Positions 26,376 to 35,734 of a stretch of 64,000 nt of DNA are shown here, in pieces. Below the pieces are notes generated by a model, which was given only the letters and a program-made list of their open reading frames with translations, was not told the origin of the DNA and did no database searches. Position 1 is the first letter of the stretch; each line of letters opens with the position of its first letter. A program made the position numbers and the translations under genes. Origin of the DNA: Candidatus Oscillibacter excrementigallinarum (GTDB lineage: Bacteria; Bacillota; Clostridia; Oscillospirales; Oscillospiraceae); the NCBI GenBank assembly GCA_019118245.1, contig DWZJ01000022.1:22914-86913 (forward strand), in the 5' to 3' direction.

Positions 26376-28423
26376 CAGTTCAGGGTATCCGCCGCCTGGG
26401 TGAACAGGGCCTGGATGCGCTCCGCCGTGGCGGGGCAGGAGGTGAGCTCCGGATCCTCCGCCAGCAGCTGCTCCGCCGCCTGGCGGGCCTCCTGCAGCAG
26501 CAGGGTGTCGCAGCCCAGATCCGCCACCTTCAGGCCCGGCAGGCCGTGCTGCCGCTGGCCGAAGAAGTCGCCGGGGCCCCGGAGCCGCAGGTCCTCCTCC
26601 GCGATCTTGAAGCCGTCGGTGGTCTTGGTCATGACCTTTAGCCGCGCCCGGGTCTCCTCGTTCTGGTTGTCGGAGATCAGGATGCAGTAGGACTGATGCT
26701 TCCCCCGGCCCACCCGGCCCCGCAGCTGGTGGAGCTGGGAGAGGCCGAACCGCTCCGCGTTTTCAATCACCATGACGGCGGCGTTGGGCACGTCCACTCC
26801 CACCTCGATGACGGTGGTGGACACCAGGATGTCCGTCTCGTGGGCGGCGAAGGCGGTCATGACTGCGTCCTTCTCCTTGGGCTTCATCTTGCCGTGGACG
26901 AAGGCCACCTTCAGGTCGGGGAACACCTCGGCCTGGAGCTTTTTGGCATACTCCGTCACCGCCTTCCGCTCGTCGGGGAGCTCGTCATTTTCCTCGACCA
27001 TGGGGCAGACGATGTAGGCCTGGCGGCCCTCGCCCACCAGCTTGCGGATAAAGTTATACACCCGCTGGTGGTAGCCGCCGCTGACGGCGAAGGTCTGCAC
27101 CGGCTGGCGGCCGGGGGGCAGCTGGTCGATGACGGACACGTCCAGGTCACCGTACAAAATCAAGGCCAGCGTCCGGGGGATGGGCGTGGCGGACATGACC
27201 AGGATGTGGGGGTGGTCCCCCTTGGCGGCCAGGTCCGCCCGCTGGGCCACGCCGAAGCGGTGCTGCTCGTCCGTTACCACCAGCCCCAGGTCGCGGTAGG
27301 CCACGCTGCCGGTGATGAGGGCGTGGGTGCCGATGGCGAAGTCGATCTCCCCGCTCTCCAGCTGCTGGGCGATGGAGCGCTTCGTCTTGGCGGTGGTGGA
27401 GCCGGTCAGCAGGGCACACCGGATGCCCAAATTTTCCAGCAGGGGGGCCAGGCCTTGGTAGTGCTGCTGGGCCAGGATCTCCGTGGGGGCCATCAGGGCC
27501 GCCTGACGGCCGTTCTTCACGCAGAAGTACACACAGGCGGCGGCCACCATGGTCTTGCCGGAGCCCACGTCCCCCTGGACCAGACGGTTCATGGGCGTGC
27601 CGGAGCGCATGTCCGCCAGGGCCTCCTCCACGCAGCGGCGCTGGGCGTCTGTCAGGGTAAAGGGGAGGGCGGAATAGAAGGGCTCCATGTCCACATCGCC
27701 GCAGGGGGGCACATGGACCACCTCACGGCGTTGGCGGAGCCGCTCCAGCCCGATGGTGAAGAGAAACAGCTCCTCAAAGGCCAGCCGCCGCCGGGCCAGG
27801 TCCAGGGCCTCCGCGCTCTCCGGGAAGTGGATGTTCTCGTAGGCGTACTCGATGCGGCAGAGCTGGTACTCCCGCCGCACCCGGTCCGGCAGCACATCCG
27901 GCAGGATGTCGGCGCAGGCGTCCAGCCCCTGGCGGATGGACCGGGACAAAATCAGCTGGCTGACCCCGGCGGTGAGGGGATAGATGGGCACGATGCGGCC
28001 GGTGACCTCCCGGCGTCCCTCCGGCTCCACCACGGGATTCGTCATCTGGCGGCGGAAGAGGGAGCCCTCCGCCCGGCCGTAGAAGATATACGTCTCCCCC
28101 TGGCGCAGGTTGTTTTTCAGCCACGCCTGGTTGAAGAAGGTCACGTTTAATTCCCCGGTGTCGTCCACCGCCCGGAGCTTCACCAGGTCCAGTCCACGGC
28201 GGACATGGGAGATGGTGGGAGGTGACGATACCATGGCGGCCACGCCGGCGGCCTCGCCGGGCGCCAGGTCGGCGAGGCGGCGGAGCTGGGTGCGGTCGTC
28301 ATAGGCCCGGGGGAAGTAGGAGATCAGGTCCCGCAGGGTGGCGATGCCCAGTTTGCCCAGGGCCTTGGCCCGCTGCTCCCCGATGCCCTTGATGTAGCGC
28401 ACGTCTGTATTCAGGTCCGCCAT
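26375..28423 (-). CDS. recG: ATP-dependent DNA helicase RecG
   Basis: A 682-residue helicase that remodels stalled forks and D-loops. The N-terminal wedge (OB-fold) domain is followed by superfamily 2 motifs: Walker A GDVGSGKTMVA, DEQH box VTDEQHRFGV, motif III SATPIPRTL, motif V STTVIEVGVDVPNA and motif VI QLRGRVGRG. The ATG at 28423 lies behind GGAGGTGATCC, an almost perfect anti-SD match, which rules out the start nine codons upstream. Full length for the family. Confidence 0.97.
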   Translation of the reverse strand: MADLNTDVRYIKGIGEQRAKALGKLGIATLRDLISYFPRAYDDRTQLRRLADLAPGEAAGVAAMVSSPPTISHVRRGLDLVKLRAVDDTGELNVTFFNQAWLKNNLRQGETYIFYGRAEGSLFRRQMTNPVVEPEGRREVTGRIVPIYPLTAGVSQLILSRSIRQGLDACADILPDVLPDRVRREYQLCRIEYAYENIHFPESAEALDLARRRLAFEELFLFTIGLERLRQRREVVHVPPCGDVDMEPFYSALPFTLTDAQRRCVEEALADMRSGTPMNRLVQGDVGSGKTMVAAACVYFCVKNGRQAALMAPTEILAQQHYQGLAPLLENLGIRCALLTGSTTAKTKRSIAQQLESGEIDFAIGTHALITGSVAYRDLGLVVTDEQHRFGVAQRADLAAKGDHPHILVMSATPIPRTLALILYGDLDVSVIDQLPPGRQPVQTFAVSGGYHQRVYNFIRKLVGEGRQAYIVCPMVEENDELPDERKAVTEYAKKLQAEVFPDLKVAFVHGKMKPKEKDAVMTAFAAHETDILVSTTVIEVGVDVPNAAVMVIENAERFGLSQLHQLRGRVGRGKHQSYCILISDNQNEETRARLKVMTKTTDGFKIAEEDLRLRGPGDFFGQRQHGLPGLKVADLGCDTLLLQEARQAAEQLLAEDPELTSCPATAERIQALFTQAADTLN

Positions 28424-28630
28424 TGGATCACCTCCCACTCTGTAAATCATTGCTCCCCATTATATAATGACACCAGAGAAAAAACAAGGAGACGGCCTTA
28501 TGCAGCAGCGTTTGTGTGCCTTGCCTGTGAAAATCTGGATGCAGAAAATCACCAAGGGATGACATTTGGAGGAAATCAGCAAAATAGAAAAACAATTTTG
28601 TATGGGACTTTTTCAAATCATTGGCAGTAT

Positions 28631-28650
28631 TATAGGTGAAAAGCTTTTCA
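28631..28650 (+). promoter_or_regulatory. -10-like TATAGG plus palindrome before the second sigma operon
   Basis: TATAGG (28631-28636) is followed immediately by the 14-bp perfect palindrome TGAAAAGCTTTTCA (28637-28650), about 30 bp before the sigma start. The same arrangement occurs before the third sigma gene. GACTTTTT at 28606-28613 lies at -35 distance. It may be an operator at the transcription start or part of a sigma-specific promoter. Confidence 0.5.
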
Positions 28651-28678
28651 AAGAAATCCACATGGGAGACGGGCAATT

Positions 28679-29152
28679 ATGCGGGGAGAACAAGAATTCA
28701 ACACGGCTGTGGAACAATACTTGAATATGGTCTATCGCATTGCACTGAACTGGTTCGGCAATGTCCATGATGCGGAGGACGCAGCACAGGAGGTGATGCT
28801 CCGTCTGTGGAAAAGCGCGTCCGTACCCGAGGATGAGAGCCATCTGCGACACTGGCTAGTGCGGGTGACGATCAATGTCTGCAAAGATCTATCCCGGTCG
28901 CCGTGGCGGCAGCACGTGATCCCTCTTGGGGAAACTCAGACGGAATCCTACGTTGCGGAACCAGAGTCCCAGGAGGTGCTGGAAGAGGTCATGCGACTGC
29001 CCAAAAAGTACCGCATCCCGCTGTATCTCTTCCATTATGAGGGCTATTCCATCAAAGAAATCGGAGAGTTGCTGAAAATCAATCCGTCAACCATACGCAC
29101 AAGACTTTCCAGAGCGAGAGAACTGCTGAAAAATCAGCTGGAGGAGGCGTGA
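28679..29152 (+). CDS. ECF-type RNA polymerase sigma factor
   Basis: A 157-residue ECF sigma factor with region 2 (YLNMVYRIALNWFGNVHDAE, then DAAQEVMLRLWK) and region 4 (LPKKYRIPLYLFHYEGYSIK, then LLKINPSTIRTRLSRARELL). It starts at an ATG 10 nt behind GGGAG. It is followed 3 bp later by its putative membrane anti-sigma gene. It shares the domain layout, but little wording, with the sigma factors at 25816 and 43636. The gene and its partner have lower GC than their neighbours. Confidence 0.92.
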   Translation: MRGEQEFNTAVEQYLNMVYRIALNWFGNVHDAEDAAQEVMLRLWKSASVPEDESHLRHWLVRVTINVCKDLSRSPWRQHVIPLGETQTESYVAEPESQEVLEEVMRLPKKYRIPLYLFHYEGYSIKEIGELLKINPSTIRTRLSRARELLKNQLEEA

Positions 29153-29155
29153 CAG

Positions 29156-30316
29156 ATGCAAACGAAATATCAGAAAGCTTTCGACCATGTCACCGCCTCT
29201 GACCGATTGAAAGAGGAGGTGCTGAACATGACAAAACAGGAGAAAGAGACGCTGCGCAGGCAGATTCCCAAGGCTGCCCTAGTTGCTGCCATCATCATTT
29301 TGATCTTGGCCGGAACGGCCGTGGCGGTGAGTATACCAGGCATCCAGGACTGGTTCCAGCAGTATTGGCAGGAGGCCGGCGGAGGCGCTCCCATGACAGC
29401 GGAGCAGGAGACAGCCATCGGACAAATGACCCAATCCGTCGGAACTTCTGCTCAATCGGAGAAAGCAGAGGCAGAAGAGGACGAAAACCTGGCTGCTGGG
29501 GAAAACCTGCCGCCTGAAGGGGAGTCCCCTGCGGAGAAAACGTCAGGGGGAGAAACGGTGGAAGCGCCCGGCAGGAACCAGGCATCCGAATCCGCTACAA
29601 ACGGAGACAAGCCGGTTGCAGAAACAGTGGGCACTACAGTTAGCTTAGACTCTGTGACGGTTGGGGAAAAACATCTCTGGATGCTACTTCACGTTAGTGG
29701 AACATTTGAGCCTGGAAAGTCATATAGTTTTGAGAGATCTGAACTTATAGGGGCGCCAGAAAAAGTCTACGAAGATCTTGGAATTAAGGTGGGGAAGGGA
29801 CTTACTTGCAGCAGCAACGTTTTAGAAGATGGAAGCCTGCAAATTTTGGCCCAATATCAAAGCCCTGATCCAAATGCCGATTTAACGGAAGGCGGGAATC
29901 TCTGCCTGCATTTGGAAAATCTCCTGATGGATCGAGAGCCGCTTCTGGAAGGACAATGGGATATCCCCTTTACCCTGGAGCAAGCGTCGGCGATGCCTGC
30001 AATCAAGCTGGAAAATATAAGCATCCCGGTACCTGAATCGGAAGACGCAGGTGACATAAACTTCCAGGAAATCCGCATAACGTCCACAGGAATGGAGCTG
30101 ATTTGCGATGCGCAATATGCCGGATCTACACTTTGGCCGGACGTGGCCCTGATTCTGACAGATGGAAGCGAAATTGAAGCTGGCGCGGCTCATGCATCCT
30201 GGGAAGGAGAGGCAGATACAAGCCTCTGGATTACCGATTACACCTGGAAAGTGCCCATCGCCTTGGAGCAGGCGTCTTCCGTCCGGATCGGGGACGTGTT
30301 GATTCCGCTGAAATAA
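29156..30316 (+). CDS. Putative membrane anti-sigma factor (DUF4179-like)
   Basis: A 386-residue bitopic protein with a cytoplasmic tail of about 40 residues, one membrane helix (AALVAAIIILILAGTAVAVS), an acidic Glu/Gly/Ser-rich linker at about 85-155, and an extracytoplasmic beta-rich domain ending IPLK. It begins 3 bp after the sigma gene, the normal place for its inhibitor. The C-terminal pattern (ALEQASSVRIGDVLIPL) echoes the end of the protein at 24668 (AAVRVGDVEIPLE), supporting a common family. Ligand unknown. Confidence 0.68.
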   Translation: MQTKYQKAFDHVTASDRLKEEVLNMTKQEKETLRRQIPKAALVAAIIILILAGTAVAVSIPGIQDWFQQYWQEAGGGAPMTAEQETAIGQMTQSVGTSAQSEKAEAEEDENLAAGENLPPEGESPAEKTSGGETVEAPGRNQASESATNGDKPVAETVGTTVSLDSVTVGEKHLWMLLHVSGTFEPGKSYSFERSELIGAPEKVYEDLGIKVGKGLTCSSNVLEDGSLQILAQYQSPDPNADLTEGGNLCLHLENLLMDREPLLEGQWDIPFTLEQASAMPAIKLENISIPVPESEDAGDINFQEIRITSTGMELICDAQYAGSTLWPDVALILTDGSEIEAGAAHASWEGEADTSLWITDYTWKVPIALEQASSVRIGDVLIPLK

Positions 30317-30368
30317 TGGTGAAATCTACTGTGCCATATTCTCAGAATTTACCAAGGCACTCAGTTTT

Positions 30369-30402
30369 AAAGTGCAGTAACCATACGCGGTTACTGCACT
30401 TT
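30369..30402. terminator. Hairpin after the second anti-sigma gene
   Basis: A perfect 14-bp stem (30369-30382 with 30389-30402) with a 6-nt loop. T-runs are weak on the plus side, and on the minus side the stem is followed by AAAACTGA rather than T residues. It is most likely the end of the sigma/anti-sigma transcript, with folA converging from the right. Confidence 0.65.
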
Positions 30403-30478
30403 AACTATACGCCAAGCGGCAATTTGCTTGTTGTTCTTGTATGGGATAGGACGACGGCGAGCGCACCGCCTTTTCCTT

Positions 30479-30976
30479 TTACAGGTTCGTGTTCACATAG
30501 TCATAGAACCGGTAGGTGAGGCCGTTTTCCGCCACCGGGTCGCTGATGGACGCCACCGTCCAGCCGGGCAGCTTGTCCAGGTTGGGGAAGAAGGAGTCCG
30601 CCCCCTCCGCGGCGGCGTCCACCCGGGTCACATACGCCCGCCGGCACTTGGAGAGCAGGGCGGCGTAGATGCTGCCGCCGCCGATGACCCAGAGGTGGTC
30701 CTGGGGGGTGTCCGCCGCAGCCTCCATGGCGGCCTGCAGGCTGGAGACCACCACGGCCCCCTCCCGGTGAAAGTCCGCGCAGCGGGTGATGACGATGTTC
30801 TTCCGCCTGGGCAGGGGCTTCCCGCCGGGGAAGGAGTCCAGGGTCCGGCGGCCCAGGATGACGGTGCCCTCCAGAGTGAGGGAGCGGAAGCGCTTCATGT
30901 CCGTGGGCAGGGAAAAGAGCAGATCGTTGTCCCGGCCAATGGCCCAGTTTCGATCCACGACGACAATGGCATTCAC
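30479..30976 (-). CDS. folA: Dihydrofolate reductase
   Basis: A 165-residue enzyme reducing dihydrofolate to tetrahydrofolate with NADPH. It has NWAIGRDNDLLFSLPTDMKRF (substrate site, catalytic acid D), GRRTLDSFPGGKPLPRRKNI (NADPH site) and WVIGGGSIYAALL. The start is GTG at 30976, 8 nt behind GGAGG. It lies 13 bp after thyA, the standard pairing because thymidylate synthase generates the dihydrofolate. Confidence 0.95.
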   Translation of the reverse strand: MNAIVVVDRNWAIGRDNDLLFSLPTDMKRFRSLTLEGTVILGRRTLDSFPGGKPLPRRKNIVITRCADFHREGAVVVSSLQAAMEAAADTPQDHLWVIGGGSIYAALLSKCRRAYVTRVDAAAEGADSFFPNLDKLPGWTVASISDPVAENGLTYRFYDYVNTNL

Positions 30977-30989
30977 AGGGCAGGCCTCC

Positions 30990-31820
30990 TCAAATGGCGA
31001 TGGGGATCTTGTCCTCGAAGGGGGCGGGGGTGTAGCCCTCCAGGGAGAAGCTGTCCCGGGTAAAGGCGTAGAAATCCGTCACGGACGGGTCCATGCGGAA
31101 CACCGGCGCCGGGGTGGGCGTCTGGGTCAGCATCCTTTCGATGATGGGCACGTGGCGGTCGTAGATGTGGGCGTCCGCGATGACGTGGACCAGCTCGCCG
31201 GGCACCAGGCCGCTGACCTGGGACAGCATGTGGACCAGTACGGCATACTGCACCACGTTCCAGTTGTTGGCCGCCAGCATATCCTGGCTCCGCTGGTTCA
31301 AAATGGCGTTGAGCACGTTGCCGGACACGTTGAAGGTCATGGACCACGCGCAGGGGTACAGGTTCATCTCGTGGAGGTCCTGGTGGTTGTAGAGGCTGGT
31401 GAGGATGCGGCGGGAGGCGGGGTTGTGCTTCAGATCGTACAGCACCCGGTCCACCTGGTCCATCTCCCCCTCGGGGTATTGGTGCTTGATGCCCAGCTGA
31501 TAGCCGTAGGCCTTGCCGATGGAGCCGTCCGCGTCCGCCCACTCGTCCCAGATGTGGCCGTTCAGATCGTGGATGTTGTTGGACTTCTTCTGCCAGATCC
31601 ACAGCAGCTCGTCCACCGCCGTCTTCCAGTAGGTCCGGCGGAGGGTCAGGATGGGGAACTCCTCCTGGAGATCATAGCGGTTGACGATCCCGAATTTTTT
31701 GACCGTGTGGGCGGGGGTCCCGTCCTCCCAATGGGGGCGGACGGCCTGGTCGGTGTCCCAGACCCCGTGGTCCAGGATGTCCCGGCAGTTCTGGATGAAG
31801 AGCGCGTCAGCGCGGCTCAT
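30990..31820 (-). CDS. thyA: Thymidylate synthase ThyA
   Basis: A 276-residue enzyme methylating dUMP to dTMP with methylene-tetrahydrofolate. The catalytic cysteine is in MNLYPCAWSMTF, and NQRSQDMLAANNWNVVQYA and VHVIADAHIYDRH follow the family order. The start at 31820 was chosen behind GAGGAGG; the open frame continues about 340 codons upstream only because of high GC. It is first in a thyA-folA operon. Confidence 0.95.
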   Translation of the reverse strand: MSRADALFIQNCRDILDHGVWDTDQAVRPHWEDGTPAHTVKKFGIVNRYDLQEEFPILTLRRTYWKTAVDELLWIWQKKSNNIHDLNGHIWDEWADADGSIGKAYGYQLGIKHQYPEGEMDQVDRVLYDLKHNPASRRILTSLYNHQDLHEMNLYPCAWSMTFNVSGNVLNAILNQRSQDMLAANNWNVVQYAVLVHMLSQVSGLVPGELVHVIADAHIYDRHVPIIERMLTQTPTPAPVFRMDPSVTDFYAFTRDSFSLEGYTPAPFEDKIPIAI

Positions 31821-32027
31821 GGCGGTCCCTCCTCGGCATTTTATCGTTCCCTCCAGTATAGCAGAGCCCGGCGGAAAAGACAATCCGCAGTTGAGGACCG
31901 CCCTGCCAAATCGGGGACCGCTTTTGCGGTTTTGGTTGTGAAAACCGGCAAGATGCGGTACAATACCCCATGACGACAGAGCCGCCGGGAGCGGCCGGAG
32001 ACCTTTGCGGAGGAGAGGAGGCGGAAG

Positions 32028-32876
32028 ATGCTGGACCGGAATGAGATCAGCAAGCGGGGCTATCTGAAGGAGGATTTCCGCCTGTTCCATCTGAAGGACA
32101 GCCGGGCCCAGGAGGTGGACTACCACTACCACGCCTTTGACAAGCTGATCCTCCTGCTGGGGGGGAAGGTCACCTATGTGGTGGAGGGCGTCACCTACTT
32201 CCTCCAGCCCTGGGATATGCTGCTGGTGGGCCACGACCTGATCCACCGGCCCATCATCGACCCGGCGGAGCCCTATGAGCGGGTGGTGGTCTGGCTGGGC
32301 CGGGAGTGGCTGGAGCGGCGCAGCGACCCCGGCGAGGCGCTGGCCACCTGCTTCGACACCACCCGGGAGCGGGGCTTCCACCTGCTGCGCTTCGACGCGG
32401 AGCGGCGGCTCCACTACATGCAGCGCATCCAGCAGATGGAGGAGGCCCAGCGGGACAAGGGCTTCGGCGCCGCCCGGATGGCGGACACCCTCTGCCAGCA
32501 GCTGCTGATCGACGTGAACCGGGATGTGCTGCGCTCCCGCACCGCCCAGGAGGAGCGGGACAGCTACCGGGTGGACCCCAAGATGGAGGAGATCCTCCGG
32601 TACATCCTGAACCACCTGGAAGAGGAGCTGACCGTGGACGCCCTGGCCAAGCGGTTCTTCATTAGCCGGTACTATCTCATGCACCGGTTCAAGGCCGTCA
32701 CCGGCTACACGGTCCACCAGTACATCAGCCAGAAGCGGCTGCTGCGGGCCGGGGAGCTGATCCGCTCCGGCGTGCCGGTGATGAAGGCGGCGGAGCAGGC
32801 GGGGTTCGAGGAGTATTCCACCTTCCTGCGGGCCTTCCGCAGCACCTTCCACATGAGTCCCCGGGAGTTCCGGTGA
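32028..32876 (+). CDS. AraC family transcriptional regulator
   Basis: A 282-residue regulator with an N-terminal cupin sensing domain (DYHYHAFDKLILLLGGKVTY) and a C-terminal pair of helix-turn-helix motifs (VDALAKRFFISRYYLMHRFK; VMKAAEQAGFEEYSTFLRAF). AraC cupin regulators usually respond to small sugars or related ligands. No gene of an obvious pathway is adjacent: thyA is divergent and an alcohol dehydrogenase converges. GAGGAGG precedes the ATG. Confidence 0.92.
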   Translation: MLDRNEISKRGYLKEDFRLFHLKDSRAQEVDYHYHAFDKLILLLGGKVTYVVEGVTYFLQPWDMLLVGHDLIHRPIIDPAEPYERVVVWLGREWLERRSDPGEALATCFDTTRERGFHLLRFDAERRLHYMQRIQQMEEAQRDKGFGAARMADTLCQQLLIDVNRDVLRSRTAQEERDSYRVDPKMEEILRYILNHLEEELTVDALAKRFFISRYYLMHRFKAVTGYTVHQYISQKRLLRAGELIRSGVPVMKAAEQAGFEEYSTFLRAFRSTFHMSPREFR

Positions 32877-32894
32877 AAAGAGATGAGACCAGAG

Positions 32895-32928
32895 AAAGGC
32901 GGGAGCGCGCAGCGCTCCCGCCTTTTCA
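32895..32928. terminator. Bidirectional terminator between the AraC and alcohol dehydrogenase genes
   Basis: A perfect 14-bp stem (32895-32908 with 32912-32925) with a 3-nt loop has TTTT at the plus-strand end and TTT at the minus-strand end. Confidence 0.85.
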
Positions 32929-32932
32929 CGAT

Positions 32933-34126
32933 TTATTCCAGCACATCGCCCGCGGCCAGACGGAGGATGGCCTCCATGTCGGCGGGCTGGATCTTCACGA
33001 AGCCGCCGAAGGGGAAGGCGTTCGGCTTCTCCGCCCGGTGGGCAACCATGTCCGGGATGTCCTTGGCCTTGGCCCCCAGCTCCTCAAAGGTGATGGGCAT
33101 CCCCAGGGAGTGGAAGAACAGGCACAGCTTCTCGATGCCCTGGCGGGCGGTGGCCTCCGGGTCCGCGAAGTTCATCTCGCAGCCAAAGACCCGCACGGCG
33201 AACTGGGCCAGCCGGACGGGATCGTGGGGCAGCACATACTCCATCCAGGCGGGCAGCACCACCGCCAGGCCCGCGCCGTGGGCGCAGTCGTAGAAGGCGG
33301 AGAGCTCATGCTCGATCTGGTGGCTGGCCCAGTCCTGCTCCCGGCCCACGCCGCAGGAGTTGTTGTGGGCCAGCATCCCCGCCCACATCAGGTCTGCCCG
33401 GGCCGCGTAGTCGTTGGGGTCGGCGATGGCCTTGGGGGCCGCGTCCAGCACGGTTTTCATCAGGGCCTCGCACAGCCGGTCCGTCAGGGCCACGTCCGGC
33501 GTGTTGGTGAAGTACCGTTCCATGATATGGGCCATCATGTCCACCGCGCCGCTGGCGGTCTGGTAGGCGGGCAGGGAGCAGGTGAACCGGGGATTCAGCA
33601 CCGCGAACTTGGGGCGGATGACGTCCGTCTTGGGGCAGCCCCACTTGAGGTTGCCCTGCTCCTGGGTGATGACGCAGCTGTCGGAGCCCTCGCTGCCGGC
33701 GGCGGAGATGGTCAGCACCACGCCCACGGGCAGGGTCTTTTCGATTTTGGCCTTTCCGGTGAAGAAGTCCCAGAAATCCCCGTCGTACAGCGCGCCGAAG
33801 CCGATGGCCTTGGCGGTGTCGATGACGCTGCCGCCGCCCACGGCCAGCAGGAAGTCCGCCCCGGTCTGCCGGACCAGGTCGATGCCCTCGTAGACCTTGC
33901 CGCTGCGGGGGTTGGCCTGGACGCCGGAGAGCTCGGTGAAGGGGATGCCGGCCTCGTTCAGGGAGGCGGCGACGGCGTCATAGGCGCCGTTGCGGCGGAC
34001 GGAGCCGCCGCCGGTGACCAGCAGCACCCGGGTGCCGCCGAACCGGCGCACCAGGGCGCCGGTATTTTTCTCCTCCCCGTCGCCGAAGGCGAACAGGGTG
34101 GGGGAGTAGAAGGTGAAGTTGTTCAT
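32933..34126 (-). CDS. Iron-containing alcohol dehydrogenase (butanol dehydrogenase/YqhD type)
   Basis: A 397-residue group III alcohol dehydrogenase. It has the NAD(P) motif GGGSVIDTAKAI and the metal ligands D and H in AVDMMAHIMERYF, then H in WASHQIEHEL and H in CAHGAGLAVVLP. The N-terminus (FTFYSPTLFAFG) and the whole layout match clostridial NADH-dependent butanol dehydrogenases and YqhD aldehyde reductases. It likely reduces aldehydes during fermentation. AAGGAG precedes the ATG. Transcription seems to be single-gene. Confidence 0.92.
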   Translation of the reverse strand: MNNFTFYSPTLFAFGDGEEKNTGALVRRFGGTRVLLVTGGGSVRRNGAYDAVAASLNEAGIPFTELSGVQANPRSGKVYEGIDLVRQTGADFLLAVGGGSVIDTAKAIGFGALYDGDFWDFFTGKAKIEKTLPVGVVLTISAAGSEGSDSCVITQEQGNLKWGCPKTDVIRPKFAVLNPRFTCSLPAYQTASGAVDMMAHIMERYFTNTPDVALTDRLCEALMKTVLDAAPKAIADPNDYAARADLMWAGMLAHNNSCGVGREQDWASHQIEHELSAFYDCAHGAGLAVVLPAWMEYVLPHDPVRLAQFAVRVFGCEMNFADPEATARQGIEKLCLFFHSLGMPITFEELGAKAKDIPDMVAHRAEKPNAFPFGGFVKIQPADMEAILRLAAGDVLE

Positions 34127-34172
34127 GGGAGTGTGCTCCTTTCAGAATCGTTTGTCAGAGGCGTTCCGCACG

Positions 34173-34754
34173 TCAGTCAATCGGTGTATCGGAGAAGGTC
34201 ACAGTCACCGCCAGACCCGCCGTGCAGTCGATGCTGCGGAAATCCTCCAGGGAGCCGGCGATAGAGCCGCTGGCGGAACCGGCCTTCAGCAACAGGGGGA
34301 TCTCCTCGCCGCAGACGATCTCCTGGGAATCGCCCAGCTGGGTGCTGAAGGTGGCGGCACAGCCGTCGAGATCCACGCTGTCCTGATATGTATAGGTGTT
34401 GTGCCCAGTGTCGGAGATGTCGAAAATTTCGTAGCCGGAGGGGGTAAAGCGGAAGCCCATGCTGTATTCGCCGGGTTCAATGTTCCCAAAGACATGGCCG
34501 GATTGGTTCCAAGTGCCGTCCTCGTATTTCCAGACCTCTGTGGAGACGGACTGGATGGGTGCCTCCACGGTGTAGTCGAAAAAAACCAGTGCCTCCTCTT
34601 TGCCGTTCAACAACTCCAGCAGTGCCTGCGCATCCTCGGAAAAGACGGCGGGGCGGATGGTGGGCGTGGGTTCCGAAGGGGCTTCTTGGGCACCGCAGGC
34701 GGCCAGCGGGAAGAGAAACAGCAGGCAGAGAAGCGCTGCAAATCTCTTCTTCAT
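34173..34754 (-). CDS. Uncharacterised lipoprotein
   Basis: A 193-residue protein with a signal peptide and lipobox (LFPLAACG, Cys20), so it is anchored outside the membrane. The mature part is acidic and probably beta-rich, with VWKYEDGTWNQSGHVFGNI and TYTYQDSVDLDG. No known domain was recognised. It begins 3 bp after the hydroxyacid dehydrogenase stop in the same direction and may share its transcript. Confidence 0.75.
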   Translation of the reverse strand: MKKRFAALLCLLFLFPLAACGAQEAPSEPTPTIRPAVFSEDAQALLELLNGKEEALVFFDYTVEAPIQSVSTEVWKYEDGTWNQSGHVFGNIEPGEYSMGFRFTPSGYEIFDISDTGHNTYTYQDSVDLDGCAATFSTQLGDSQEIVCGEEIPLLLKAGSASGSIAGSLEDFRSIDCTAGLAVTVTFSDTPID

Positions 34755-34757
34755 GGC

Positions 34758-35729
34758 TCAATACCCCCGGGTCCGGTCCACCAGCCCCGCCAGGGGCCGG
34801 CCGGCGGCGTAGTTTTTCAGGTCCTCGCAGAACAGCTCCACGTTCCGGTCGCAGGTGTACCCCAGGGTCATGTTGCCGGAGACATGGGGGGTGAGGATCA
34901 GGTTCCGGGCGTCCCACAGGGGGTCCTCCCTGGGCAGGGGCTCAGGGTCCATCACATCCAGGGCGGCGCCCGCCAGCTTTCCGGTGTTCAGGGCCTCCGC
35001 CAGGGCCGCCTGGTCCAGGGCGGTGCCCCGGCCCACGTTGATGACATAGGCGTCGGCGGGCAGCAGGGCGATCCGCTCCCGGTTCAGGATGTGGATGGTC
35101 TCCGGCGTGCTGGGCAGGGCCATCACCAGGATCTTCGTCTGGGGCAGCATCTGGTCCAGGGCGGAGATGGGATACACCGCGTCAAAGGCGGGGTGGAGCC
35201 TGCCGCTGCGGCTGAGGCCCACGATCTTCGCGGCCCCCATGCCCCGCATCCGCTCCGCCACGTGGCGGCCGATGTCCCCGGTGCCCAGGATGGTGAATTC
35301 ATTGTCCCGGATGGAGCGGATGGACAGCTGGTTGGACCAGCTGTGGTTCCGAACCACCTCGATGTATTCCGGCATCCGCCGCAGCAGCATCAGCGTCACC
35401 ATCACCACGTGCTCCGCGATGGTGACGCCATAGACGTTGGAGTTGGTCAGCAGACAGTCCGGGTTGGCAAAGAACTCCGGATGCTTGCAGTAGAGGTCCA
35501 CCCCGGCGAAGGAGCAGCAATACCATTGCAGACCGGCCGGGGCCTCCCGCAGCAGGTCGGCGGAGTGGGCGTACAGCACCTCGCAGTGCTGGAGGCAGGC
35601 CTTGGCCTCCTCGAACTGGTCCAGGGTGAAGAAGTGGGGGGTGAAGCCCGTCTCCTGGCAGGCGGCTTGGATCTGGCCCTTGTGGGCCTCGGTGAGGAAC
35701 TCCTGATAGATGCAGATGTCACGGCTCAT
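34758..35729 (-). CDS. D-2-hydroxyacid dehydrogenase (NAD-dependent)
   Basis: A 323-residue dehydrogenase interconverting 2-oxo acids and D-2-hydroxy acids. The Rossmann motif is ILGTGDIGRHVAERM, the catalytic Arg lies in INVGRGTAL, and the catalytic His in ILTPHVSGNM. The ATG at 35729 has AAGGAG 10 nt upstream; the ATG three codons earlier is 1 nt from that site. It starts 5 bp after the flavoprotein gene, so the two are probably in one operon. Substrate is not predictable. Confidence 0.88.
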   Translation of the reverse strand: MSRDICIYQEFLTEAHKGQIQAACQETGFTPHFFTLDQFEEAKACLQHCEVLYAHSADLLREAPAGLQWYCCSFAGVDLYCKHPEFFANPDCLLTNSNVYGVTIAEHVVMVTLMLLRRMPEYIEVVRNHSWSNQLSIRSIRDNEFTILGTGDIGRHVAERMRGMGAAKIVGLSRSGRLHPAFDAVYPISALDQMLPQTKILVMALPSTPETIHILNRERIALLPADAYVINVGRGTALDQAALAEALNTGKLAGAALDVMDPEPLPREDPLWDARNLILTPHVSGNMTLGYTCDRNVELFCEDLKNYAAGRPLAGLVDRTRGY

Positions 35730-35734
35730 ATAGA

